12,152 nucleotides of DNA from an uncultured Prevotella sp. (GCA_938023885.1 CALJCU010000270.1:1-12152); one strand, 5' to 3'; shown: positions 1 to 7,920, counted from the first letter of the stretch. Translations and numbers: made by a program. The notes: generated by a model from the sequence alone, not told the origin.

Positions 1-861
1 ACAAATGGCCAGTGGTGGGATGGCTGGAGCGGAGATAATCCGACATTCAACATTCTCGATCTCTTCTACACGGCAAACGGAGAAAGACCTGCAGATGATG
101 CGACTTTCCCCAAGAAAGCTGACTGGTTAAAGTCTGCCAAGAAGAGCGGTCTAAACGTAGACCGTGAGGAAATTATCAACTATAATGTCGGTCGTGAACC
201 ACGTTATTATGCTGATTTCTCCTTTGACGGCGACGATTACAGTTCCCTCATTAGGGATGGCAAACCACTACGTGTCAACTTGCGCAATAGCGATGAGCAA
301 GGTTACGATCATAACCATGCCAACCGAAACCTCTGCCAAACAGGATTCTTCACCAAGAAGTGGATCAGGCCAAATCTTCGCCTGAGTGGCGCCAATGGTG
401 GAAACATCTGGACATACTATCCCCGTCCTATCTTGAGACTTGCTGAACTGTACCTCAACGCTGCCGAATGCTATTGTGAGCTTGGAGAAACAGATCAATG
501 CCTTAAATATCTCAATGTTATCAGAGAACGTGCTGGTGTCCGTGATCTTACGAAGAGTGACATCACTGAAAAGATGACGCTACGCGACTGGGTTCATAAT
601 GAACGGGCCATCGAGTTCTACTTTGAAGGGCAGCGCTACTATGACCTGCGGCGGTGGTGTGAGGCTCCCGAGGTATTAAGCAAGCCCCGGCGCGGATTAG
701 ATTCGTTCCGCAGCTCGCGACGCAATCCCACCTTTGAGCAGCTCAATACTGAAATTACAGTCGACCAGCCATTTGCGTGGAATAACAGACTTTACCTCAT
801 TCCTATTCCTGCTACAGAGCTCTATTCGAACCCGAACCTCGTACAGGCTCCTGGCTATTAA
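1..861 (+). CDS. SusD/RagB-family nutrient-binding outer-membrane lipoprotein, C-terminal part (5' end outside window)
   Basis: The reading frame is open from base 1 to the TAA at 859-861, giving 286 residues of a protein whose start and signal peptide lie off the left edge. SusD proteins sit on the cell surface as the lid of a SusC TonB-dependent transporter and bind the incoming glycan. Family hallmarks of the C-terminal half are visible: a helical stretch beginning YPRPILRLAELYLNAAE, which leads into a TPR-like helix pair and RERAGV; then NERAIEFYFEGQRYYDLRRW, the typical ERR-E-xFEGxRxxDLxRW signature; and the closing LYLIPIPATEL...NPNLVQAPGY, which matches the usual 'PIP..E...NP.L.QNPGY' ending. 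The next gene starts 20 bp downstream on the same strand, so the two are very probably one operon, with a susC expected upstream. Family assignment is firm; the ligand is unknown. Confidence 0.93.
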   Translation, partial: TNGQWWDGWSGDNPTFNILDLFYTANGERPADDATFPKKADWLKSAKKSGLNVDREEIINYNVGREPRYYADFSFDGDDYSSLIRDGKPLRVNLRNSDEQGYDHNHANRNLCQTGFFTKKWIRPNLRLSGANGGNIWTYYPRPILRLAELYLNAAECYCELGETDQCLKYLNVIRERAGVRDLTKSDITEKMTLRDWVHNERAIEFYFEGQRYYDLRRWCEAPEVLSKPRRGLDSFRSSRRNPTFEQLNTEITVDQPFAWNNRLYLIPIPATELYSNPNLVQAPGY

Positions 862-881
862 AGTTTCATAATCACGACAAA

Positions 882-2252
882 ATGAAAACACTAAATAAGA
901 TTTCCCTCTATGAGGCATGCATTTTAGGATTGGTTTCAGCAGCCTCATGCAACGATTCCAAATACGACTATGATCACCTCTTTCCGGAGGAATATCATAA
1001 GATCGTATACATCAATGATGAGGCGGATGAACCATTTACGATATACGATGCTGACGAGCCGCACGTTGACACGATAACGGTGTTTAAAGGCGGAAGCGAT
1101 CCTATGCTCGAGGCTGACGCCGATCTCATTCCCTGTACAACAGAAGAGCTCGACTCTTTAGGTAAGGATTATACCATACTGCCTGCGAACTGCTACAAGG
1201 TCGAGAGTCCGATACACTTCGATCCGAACATTCGCTACAAGAAAGTAGGCATTACCTATGATCTTGAAGCCGTAAAGTCGTTCTTAGCTTCCTATTCAGG
1301 GTCAAAGTCTGTCGCTCTGGCTCTGAAACTCACGAGCAGCAACTGCAACACTAACCAAGAGAAACAATGGTTCTTAAGACGAATTACTGTCGAACAGCCA
1401 AAGGTATCTTTTGTTACAAGCAATGATGACGCAACGATCTCCGTGCCATTTACAGCTTCTGAAACAACGATCAATACGCAATTCTCTATAACAAACAAAT
1501 GGAACTTCGACGTTACGCTCTCAACTGAAGATGGAGAAAAAGACGTGGAAGCTTACAATGCCGCCCATGGGACCAACTACAAACTCATGCCTGCGGATAG
1601 CTATAGTTTTACCACAACAGATCTGAAATACACCCAGGGTACGAGCAGCGTAAGCACTACCTTTAGATATAGTGCAGATAACCTGAGTATCCTCAATGTA
1701 TACATGTTGCCTGTCAGGGTAAAGAGCAGTACGATGCTGGGTATATCGCTGCCGGACAAGCCTTTATATATCATCATTGATCCGAAAGTATCACTCACTT
1801 ATGACATGTTGTCAAGTCCGTGTACAGAGCCCACCGAGGGATCGCTGCTCAACCTTATCGACAACAATCCTTCAACGTTCTGGCATTCAGTATGGAGTAT
1901 TCGTTATTACAATGATATGTATTCTCATTACTTCGATGTGCATCTGAGTACCTCCTTGAAGAAGCAAATGCGGTTCGATTACTACGCACGTGACTACTGG
2001 CCGGTCCTTCCTTTGGAAATTACGATATACGTAAGTAGAGACGGAAAGAGCTGGACAAAGTTAGTCGCGTTGGAGAAAGAAAAAGACAAGTTAGCAGATG
2101 TCGGTGGACAATGGACCTCATCCGTCTACGATTTGCCGATAGAAACAAACTATATCCGGCTCTCCATCGTAAAGTCTAACCAAGGCTATTGCGGTCGCAC
2201 AGGAAGTACTGCAGCTGTAGCAATTTGCGGCTTTGATCTTTGGGGAAAATAA
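882..2252 (+). CDS. Surface glycan-binding lipoprotein: tandem BT_3987-like (DUF1735) regions plus C-terminal discoidin (F5/8 type C)-like domain
   Basis: 456 residues. The N-terminus is a lipoprotein signal with lipid-attachment candidate Cys23 (VSAASC); the preceding hydrophobic stretch is unusual in carrying Glu11 and Cys13. After it comes an Asp-rich linker and the FPEEYHKIVYI segment typical of DUF1735 proteins. Two repeats of the BT_3987-like fold can be inferred: about residues 30-170 (YTILPANCY ... ITVEQPKV) and 175-305 (YKLMPADSY ... YMLPVRVKS ... PLYIIID). Residues about 310-456 resemble a discoidin domain (LIDNNPSTFWHS, aromatic strands, IRLSIV, final CGFDLWGK). Such proteins usually sit beside SusCD and help hold polysaccharide at the surface. 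It follows the SusD gene by 20 bp and is followed by a strong terminator, so it probably ends the main transcript. No catalytic motif was seen. Domain calls come from recognised patterns, not a search. Confidence 0.85.
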   Translation: MKTLNKISLYEACILGLVSAASCNDSKYDYDHLFPEEYHKIVYINDEADEPFTIYDADEPHVDTITVFKGGSDPMLEADADLIPCTTEELDSLGKDYTILPANCYKVESPIHFDPNIRYKKVGITYDLEAVKSFLASYSGSKSVALALKLTSSNCNTNQEKQWFLRRITVEQPKVSFVTSNDDATISVPFTASETTINTQFSITNKWNFDVTLSTEDGEKDVEAYNAAHGTNYKLMPADSYSFTTTDLKYTQGTSSVSTTFRYSADNLSILNVYMLPVRVKSSTMLGISLPDKPLYIIIDPKVSLTYDMLSSPCTEPTEGSLLNLIDNNPSTFWHSVWSIRYYNDMYSHYFDVHLSTSLKKQMRFDYYARDYWPVLPLEITIYVSRDGKSWTKLVALEKEKDKLADVGGQWTSSVYDLPIETNYIRLSIVKSNQGYCGRTGSTAAVAICGFDLWGK

Positions 2253-2280
2253 ATTATTAATCTAAATAGAAATTTTCTGG

Positions 2281-2331
2281 ACATGAATACGAAGATAGTC
2301 TGTAAAGACTAAACTTTGTATTCATGTTTTT
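2281..2331 (+). terminator. Intrinsic (rho-independent) terminator after the DUF1735 gene
   Basis: A 14-bp stem pairs 2281-2294 (acatgaatacgaag) with 2314-2327 (ctttgtattcatgt), with one G-T wobble as RNA. Inside the loop a second 5-bp stem (agtct at 2297-2301 with agact at 2306-2310) extends it. The hairpin is followed directly by a T-run ending at 2331. It starts 28 bp after the stop codon of the preceding gene and ends 32 bp before the ATG of the GH43 gene. Confidence 0.88.
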
Positions 2332-2363
2332 ACGTTATGTAATTAAATTAATATTCTTCATAC

Positions 2364-3344
2364 ATGAAAAACAAGATTGTTTTCTTCTTATTAGCGCTCT
2401 TTTCAGCAGGCTCGTTGTTTGCTGAAGACTCTAAGACCTTAGACGAGCTGAATATCCGGGATCCGTTTATCTATGCAGACGCGAAAGCGAAAACCTATTA
2501 TCTATACTTTGCGTCTGACACCACTATTGACGGTCAGATACGAGGAGGCGTCAGCGTATGGAAAAGTAAGGATCTTATCCGATGGGGCAACAGACAGAGA
2601 GTTTTTGTATGTCCCAAAAATAATTATCTCATTGGAGGAGTTTGGGCACCGGAAATGCACACTTACAAAGGCAAGTTCTATCTGTTCCTGACGCTGAACA
2701 GCAATGTTAAATGGAAAGCCGACCAGCAAGGACTGCCAGCCTTTACACACCGGACCGTCCAAGTGATGGAGGCGAACAGTCCTTTAGGCCCTTTCAAACC
2801 GATATCTTTCCTCCCAACAACGCCTATCGATCAGATGGCGTTAGACGGTACATTCTGGGTAGAAAACGGCAGACCCTTCATGGTCTATTGCAATGAGTGG
2901 GTACAACGCTACGATGGAACCTATCGGCTTGCACCACTTACTCAAGACCTCAGCCGGACTGTAGATGACGGACACGACCTGTTTTGTGCCTCCGCTGCTC
3001 CGTGGGTTGTACCTATTGGAACCAGCAATGGTCAGAAAACTTACGTCAGCGATGGTTGCTTTATATATAAGACAAAGAAGAAACTCCTCATGCTGATGTC
3101 GAGTTTTTGTAAGGATGGCTACACGGTTGGTGTTGCGGAGTCGCTGTCAGGAAGCATCTATGGCCCTTGGAACGTTCAGCAGAAGCCATTGATAAACATC
3201 GAAGGCGGACATGCAATGATTTTCAAAGACTTCAAAGGGCAAGCATGGCTTGTACTGCATAGCCCAAACAGCCCGGCTGGGAAAGAACATTCCAAGTTGC
3301 TGAAGGTCCGGGAAACAGACAATGGTGACATCATTGTGCAATAG
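2364..3344 (+). CDS. Secreted glycoside hydrolase, family 43 (five-bladed beta-propeller)
   Basis: 326 residues with a Sec signal peptide (MKNKIVFFLLALFSAGSLFA, predicted cut after Ala20; no lipobox Cys), so periplasmic or exported. The mature protein starts almost at once with the GH43 motif NIRDPFIYAD; Asp33 is the expected catalytic base. Other family marks are VWAPEMH (94-99), LDGTFW with Asp161 as likely pKa modulator, CNEWVQ with Glu178, VSDGCFIY with Asp230, and GGHAMIF with His283, followed by WLVLHSPN. GH43 enzymes remove or cut arabinofuranosyl, xylosyl or related residues. This variant with an EW motif and a short single-domain form belongs to a Bacteroidetes-type subgroup whose substrate I cannot name. 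At the position where most GH43 proteins have the acid Glu (EGPF-like), this one has Asp230, so the general acid may be Glu178 or Asp230. It is downstream of a strong terminator. Confidence 0.9.
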   Translation: MKNKIVFFLLALFSAGSLFAEDSKTLDELNIRDPFIYADAKAKTYYLYFASDTTIDGQIRGGVSVWKSKDLIRWGNRQRVFVCPKNNYLIGGVWAPEMHTYKGKFYLFLTLNSNVKWKADQQGLPAFTHRTVQVMEANSPLGPFKPISFLPTTPIDQMALDGTFWVENGRPFMVYCNEWVQRYDGTYRLAPLTQDLSRTVDDGHDLFCASAAPWVVPIGTSNGQKTYVSDGCFIYKTKKKLLMLMSSFCKDGYTVGVAESLSGSIYGPWNVQQKPLINIEGGHAMIFKDFKGQAWLVLHSPNSPAGKEHSKLLKVRETDNGDIIVQ

Positions 3345-3348
3345 ATAC

Positions 3349-3463
3349 AGACCCCACCCCCAGCCCCCTCCCCTTCAGGGAGGGTGTAGCGTACCGAGCA
3401 ATACCCAATAACTTAATGGTATAACATCGCCCTCCATGAAGGGGAGGGCTGGGGGTGGGGTCT
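3349..3463. repeat. Long imperfect inverted repeat between convergent genes; candidate bidirectional terminator and REPIN-like element
   Basis: Bases 3349-3365 (agaccccacccccagcc) are perfectly complementary to 3447-3463. Pairing continues inward for about 17 more bases with a 2-base bulge and one mismatch, leaving a loop of roughly 45 bases. Each arm also folds on its own: CCCTCCC (3366-3372) with GGGAGGG (3378-3384), and GCCCTCC (3429-3435) with GGAGGGC (3443-3449). The element fills the whole gap between the GH43 stop (3342-3344) and the stop of the opposing SusD gene (3462-3464), which it overlaps by two bases. Position suggests transcription stop in both directions, though T-runs after the stems are weak. 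The pattern resembles dispersed C-rich intergenic repeats I recall from Bacteroidales genomes, but copy number cannot be seen here. Confidence 0.85.
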
Positions 3464-5150
3464 ATTTATACCCTTTATTCTGCTCAAGCTTCTTATTGAG
3501 ATCCAGCACCTTGGCAGGAATGGGGAAGACGGAGGTGTAGCCGGAAGTCTCACCGTCGAGCTGCGGCCGGATATCGTAAGCCTTGTTGAAGAGTCCGTAA
3601 CGGATGAGGTCGTTACGGCGCCACCCCTCCCACATCAGCTCCATGCGGCGCTCACGAAGGATATTCGTGAGGGTAGCCGGACGCGGCAGCATACCGACGC
3701 GGTGACGGATGGCATCAAGGTCAGCCTGTCCGCTCTCACCGTTGCGAACGTGCGCCTCCGCCCGCATGAGCACGGCATCGGCATAACGGAAGAGCACGAT
3801 GTCGTTGTCACAGTTCTTACCGTCATTGTAAGCCGTACGGTCCACCTCATATTTCTTCATGCGCGCACCGGCGGTACGGATATATTTCGAATAGGTGAGG
3901 TTTGTCGACGTCACCGCCAACGGATAATAGACGAGCACGCCACCTCCGTCGAGGGAGATGGTCCTGCCATCAACATAGACCGTGTCACTGTAGAAGTCCT
4001 GATCCCATCGTGCATCAAGACTGTCTGTACCGTATCCATACTCATGCACGGTGGCGAGCGTGGCGCACGTACCGTTCTCCGACGCTGTGCCATAGGCACC
4101 GCCATGAACATAATGACGTGAGCGGAAGAGGTACTGGAACTGCTGGGTATAGAGTGTCTTGTCCATGGGGATGACGAAGATGTTCTCTGTCGAGTTCTCA
4201 TTGTGCACGCTGAAGTTTGCCATACGGTCCGCCATGAGCGAATAGCCGGCCGCCGTGAGTTTGTCGCAGTAATACACACAGGTCTGCCATGCGTTCATCG
4301 TCTTGCCATCGACAGTAAATGAAGCGTCGGTACCCGAAGGCCGCACACCGTCTGTCCAGTCGTCATCGGCGTAGACCTCATAGTTGAGGGCGATCTTGGC
4401 AAGGAGGAAGTCGACGACGGGGCGCGTCATCCTGCCGTAGTAGTCGCCGGGCAAGTTACTCTTCTCATCAGCGAGCAACGGCTCGACAGCCTGCAGCTCG
4501 CCCCAGATATATCTATATATCACTGAGCGCTTGCTCTGTATGGTGCTGGCGGGTGTCTGTGAAGTCGATGTGACAAGCGGAATATTACCCCACATATCCA
4601 TTGTGTACCAATAGAACATCGCACGCACAGCACGTGCCTCAGCAGTGTAGGCTGACAGTTGTGCGTCGGTGAGAATCGACTTGTGGCTGTCGAGGTCTTC
4701 AATGGCTTTATTCGAGAGGCTGATGACGTGATAGAGATAGTCCCATGTGTCTTCGAGCGACTGATCCGATGCAGTCCATGTATGGAGGTAGAGGTCCTGC
4801 CAGAAGCCGCCGTCGTACCAGTCGCCGCCACGGATGGGGATGATGCACTCGTCGGTCGTGAGAGAGTTGTAGTCGTACACGCCACGATAGGTCCCTTGCA
4901 GCCCCTGTGACGGCTGCGTGCCGCCCACATAGTTGTAGAGTGTGGCGACGGTGTTGTCGTAGAGCGTCGTAGCCGATGTGAATGCCTGCTCCCGGTCTAT
5001 CTGGTCGCGTGGGGTTTCGGAGAGACAGGATGTGAGGAGGAATAGGGTAAAAGTCAAGAGCCCCGCCAGGCGGGTCAGCCCTGCGACCGTTGTCTGCTCA
5101 TCAACCGCTATATTGTTTTGAATCGATGTTATATAGTCTCTGACTTTCAT
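3462..5150 (-). CDS. SusD/RagB-family starch-binding-like outer-membrane lipoprotein
   Basis: 562 residues, full length for the family. It partners the SusC encoded just upstream and should bind the oligosaccharide at the cell surface. The N-terminus has a lipobox ending LLTSC (Cys42). The 25-30 residues before the hydrophobic core are longer than usual; the ATG at 5148-5150 is the only Met before it, though internal CTG/TTG starts closer to the core are possible. Family marks: TTDECIIP...GGDWYDGG at about 98-114, the TPR-like EARAVRAMFYWYTMDMWGNIPLV at 171-193, KYEVDRTAYNDGKNCDNDIVLFRYADAVLMRAEAH in the C-terminal half, and RERRMELMWEGWRRNDLIRYG near 500-520, ending VFPIPAKVLDLN. It lies 52 bp after the susC stop with no terminator between, so the two are co-transcribed. 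It is clearly distinct from the SusD at the left edge. The stop codon sits in the junction repeat. Confidence 0.95.
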   Translation of the reverse strand: MKVRDYITSIQNNIAVDEQTTVAGLTRLAGLLTFTLFLLTSCLSETPRDQIDREQAFTSATTLYDNTVATLYNYVGGTQPSQGLQGTYRGVYDYNSLTTDECIIPIRGGDWYDGGFWQDLYLHTWTASDQSLEDTWDYLYHVISLSNKAIEDLDSHKSILTDAQLSAYTAEARAVRAMFYWYTMDMWGNIPLVTSTSQTPASTIQSKRSVIYRYIWGELQAVEPLLADEKSNLPGDYYGRMTRPVVDFLLAKIALNYEVYADDDWTDGVRPSGTDASFTVDGKTMNAWQTCVYYCDKLTAAGYSLMADRMANFSVHNENSTENIFVIPMDKTLYTQQFQYLFRSRHYVHGGAYGTASENGTCATLATVHEYGYGTDSLDARWDQDFYSDTVYVDGRTISLDGGGVLVYYPLAVTSTNLTYSKYIRTAGARMKKYEVDRTAYNDGKNCDNDIVLFRYADAVLMRAEAHVRNGESGQADLDAIRHRVGMLPRPATLTNILRERRMELMWEGWRRNDLIRYGLFNKAYDIRPQLDGETSGYTSVFPIPAKVLDLNKKLEQNKGYK

Positions 5151-5202
5151 GGCTTCATGAATTATGGGTAAGACTGAACGACATTAAATATGTCTGATAG
5201 AG

Positions 5203-7893
5203 TTAGAATTGTATCGACACGGCCATTGACCACGTCCGGTACACGGGATAGGAACGTTTGTCGTCGATGCCAAGGGTGTTGGACACGATGTAGTTGTTGA
5301 TCATCGGCGTGAGGCCACTGTAACCCGTGATGGTCGCGAGATTGTTGACCGACACTGACAGACGGAGGGCAGAGATATAACGGCTCCTGACGGGCACGTT
5401 CCATCCCACGGTGAGGTAATCGAAGTTAAGATAATCGCCACTCTCCAGCCAGTAGTCGGAGACGTTCTGGTCCACGATCTTCCGCTCCGGTGCTCCTTTC
5501 ATGACATTGTAGTCGGGGAAACTCGACATATTAAGATAAGACAGAGAGGTACCGTTGAAGATCTTGTGTCCGAAGGCACCATTCATCTGCAGGGAGACAT
5601 CGAAGGCCTTGTATCGGAAGCTGATATTGGACCCCAGTGTCATCTTCGGTGTTGCCTGTCCGGCGATATATCGGTCACCGTCGTCACTGAGGTCAATCTT
5701 CCCGTCGTTGTCCAGGTCTTCGAGGTCATACATCTTATATCCGTTTCCCCGGTCCACGATGCCTTTGCAGTGGGGAAGATAGAACACGCCGAGGGGCTGG
5801 CCGACGATCTGATAGAGCACGTCGGCATTGCCGCCATGCTGCCCGGCGCCGTTGAGCGCACCGATGGCTGTGACGTTCGAGGCTGAGAGGCGGTAGCCAT
5901 TGTAGTCACCCGACAGTGAGAGGAGCTTGTTGCGTTGGAACGACATGTTGACATTAATGTTCAGTTCCATGTCGCGGCGTTGGAGCGGCGTGATGCCGAG
6001 ACCTATCTCCACACCTCTGTTCTCCATCGACCCGATATTGGCAAGGAGCTTGCTGTATGTGAAGGGCGGCACGGGCACGTCATACTCGTAGAGCATGTCC
6101 GTCGTCTTCGAATAATAATATTCTATAGTGAACAGGAAACGGTTGCGCCAGAACCCCATGTCAGCACCCATATTGAATGTCGACTTCTTCTCCCATTTAA
6201 GATCCGGGTTGGCATTGCGCAGCGAGGTCAGGATGACCGTCGGTGAGCCGTTGACAGGCACGATGCCGGCAGGAGCGACGGTGTTAAGGGTTGTATAGGA
6301 TGTGATAGCTCCGAGATTACCCGTCAGACCATAACCCGTACGGAGCTTCAGCATCGACACGACAGGCCTGATCCGTTGCATGAACGGTTCATCCATGACG
6401 TTCCAGTCGGCGGAGATAGACGGGAACACGCCCCACCGGTTGTCCTTCGCCACCATGGAGGAGCCGTCGGCACGGAGCGTCGCCGAGAGGCTGTAACGCT
6501 TCAGAAGGGTATAGGCGGCCGTGACCATGCCGGAGGCCAGTGACGGGTCGGCATAGTCAGAGCCCGTGCCGCCATAGGGACGGATAGAGCCTGCAGCAAG
6601 GTTGTTATAGGTGAAATCGTTGGTGGTGAAGCCTTTGACGGTGGTCCAGAAGCCTGTACGCCGTTCTTTCTGATACTCACCGAGAAGGGAGGCCGAGAAG
6701 TCGTTCACACCCCAACTGTGACTCCAGTCGAAGGTAGCATTGGCAAGCCAGCTCTCGCTCTTATGCTCACCACGGTAAGCCTGTCCCTGGGCCCAGACCC
6801 AGGTGGGACAGTATTGTCCGTTCTCGGTCGAGCTGAAACCATAAGATCCACGCAGCGTGAGGCCCAGCCCCCTGGCGAGATGCGCCGTCATGCAAAGGTA
6901 GGTACTGAATGTGATATATTTGGTGTCATTCTTCTCCGAGAGGACAGTGCGCGGCGGACTGATTTCCGAGGCCGCCCCATTTTTCGTGACGGCATCGCGT
7001 GCAATAGTCGGGTTCTGAGTTGCAGCGGAGTAGAACAGAACCTGTTCGTCGAAGATGCCATTGACTTTCTGTGACGAGCCAAAGACACCATAGTTGATAT
7101 TGAGGAAATCGTCGAAAGCCTTCTGTGTGATATCGAGCTTCGCCACGAGGTTGTCCATGCCTTTCATGTCGAGCACCGTCGTGTTCTTCGAATAAGCCAG
7201 AGAAGCGCGGTAGCTCGATGTCGGACCACCGCCACTGAACGCCACGTGATGGTTCTGCACGAATCCCGTGCGCGTGATGGCATCAGGGAAACTGGTATCG
7301 GAACCACCATTCTTATACGCCAGCCCCATACCTTCTGCCGTTGCGACATACTCTGAGGCAGAAAGCATCCCGATATTCTTATAGATAGACTCCAAGCCCC
7401 ACGAGCCGTCGTAGGAGATATGGAAAGCGGCACCCGTACCTTTCTTCGTTGTCACTTCAATGACACCCGAGGCGCCACGCGAACCGTACTGTGCCGTTTC
7501 TGCAGCGTTGCGCAGGATGGCAAAACTCTCAATGTCGGCAGGATAGATGGTAGAGAGTGTGGCGAGGTCGGAATAGACACCGTCAATGATGATGAGCGGG
7601 TCGTTACCTCCCGTGAGCGATGTCGTGCCACGCACACGCACCGACGAGAGCTGCGCCATGCGGTCCTCCCCATTGGAGATATTCACGCCTGCCACCTGAC
7701 CGCTGATTGCAGCCAGCGGGTCGTTGATAAGTCCTTTGTTCATACGGTCCCGGCCGATGACGCCCACCGAACCAGTCTCCACACCGACACCCTGAATGCC
7801 AAGGCTGTCGGGATTGAGCGGCCTCACGTGCTGGGCGTGTGCAGGACAAATGGCGAGCAGAAAGAAAAATAGTGAGAGCTTCCGAGTGTCCAT
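5203..7893 (-). CDS. SusC/RagA-family TonB-linked outer-membrane transporter, short form without N-terminal carboxypeptidase-like domain
   Basis: 896 residues. It forms the outer-membrane barrel that imports glycan fragments using TonB energy, capped by the SusD encoded downstream. A Sec signal peptide (cut after Ala20, CPAHA-Q) is followed after about 35 residues by the plug domain: DPLAAISGQVAGVNI (58-72), SSVRVRGTTSLTGGNDPLII (83-102), and YGSRGASGVIEVTTKKG (136-152), all SusC hallmarks. The rest is a 22-strand-type barrel pattern ending in Phe (SMAVSIQF). A calcium-loop-like segment DLDNDGKIDLSDDGD is present, as in many SusC proteins. The CarboxypepD_reg-like domain of about 90 residues found at the N-terminus of many SusC proteins is absent and no clear TonB box is visible; total length is on the low side of the usual 900-1,100. 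A good Bacteroidetes promoter lies 28 bp upstream of the ATG. Confidence 0.95.
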   Translation of the reverse strand: MDTRKLSLFFFLLAICPAHAQHVRPLNPDSLGIQGVGVETGSVGVIGRDRMNKGLINDPLAAISGQVAGVNISNGEDRMAQLSSVRVRGTTSLTGGNDPLIIIDGVYSDLATLSTIYPADIESFAILRNAAETAQYGSRGASGVIEVTTKKGTGAAFHISYDGSWGLESIYKNIGMLSASEYVATAEGMGLAYKNGGSDTSFPDAITRTGFVQNHHVAFSGGGPTSSYRASLAYSKNTTVLDMKGMDNLVAKLDITQKAFDDFLNINYGVFGSSQKVNGIFDEQVLFYSAATQNPTIARDAVTKNGAASEISPPRTVLSEKNDTKYITFSTYLCMTAHLARGLGLTLRGSYGFSSTENGQYCPTWVWAQGQAYRGEHKSESWLANATFDWSHSWGVNDFSASLLGEYQKERRTGFWTTVKGFTTNDFTYNNLAAGSIRPYGGTGSDYADPSLASGMVTAAYTLLKRYSLSATLRADGSSMVAKDNRWGVFPSISADWNVMDEPFMQRIRPVVSMLKLRTGYGLTGNLGAITSYTTLNTVAPAGIVPVNGSPTVILTSLRNANPDLKWEKKSTFNMGADMGFWRNRFLFTIEYYYSKTTDMLYEYDVPVPPFTYSKLLANIGSMENRGVEIGLGITPLQRRDMELNINVNMSFQRNKLLSLSGDYNGYRLSASNVTAIGALNGAGQHGGNADVLYQIVGQPLGVFYLPHCKGIVDRGNGYKMYDLEDLDNDGKIDLSDDGDRYIAGQATPKMTLGSNISFRYKAFDVSLQMNGAFGHKIFNGTSLSYLNMSSFPDYNVMKGAPERKIVDQNVSDYWLESGDYLNFDYLTVGWNVPVRSRYISALRLSVSVNNLATITGYSGLTPMINNYIVSNTLGIDDKRSYPVYRTWSMAVSIQF

Positions 7894-7920
7894 GAGCTTC
7901 TTCGTTTACGGTTTATTTGG

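Noticed and set aside
2315..2348. Possible GH43 promoter: TTTG at 2315-2318 and TAATTAAA near 2340
   Set aside because: The -7 match is poor, spacing is 21 bases and the -33 part lies inside the terminator stem; not strong enough to list as a feature.
3702..4279. Open frames on both strands within the SusD gene (about 90-139 codons)
   Set aside because: They are shadows of a well-supported SusD gene in GC-rich DNA, with Arg/His/Ser-rich translations and no recognisable domain.
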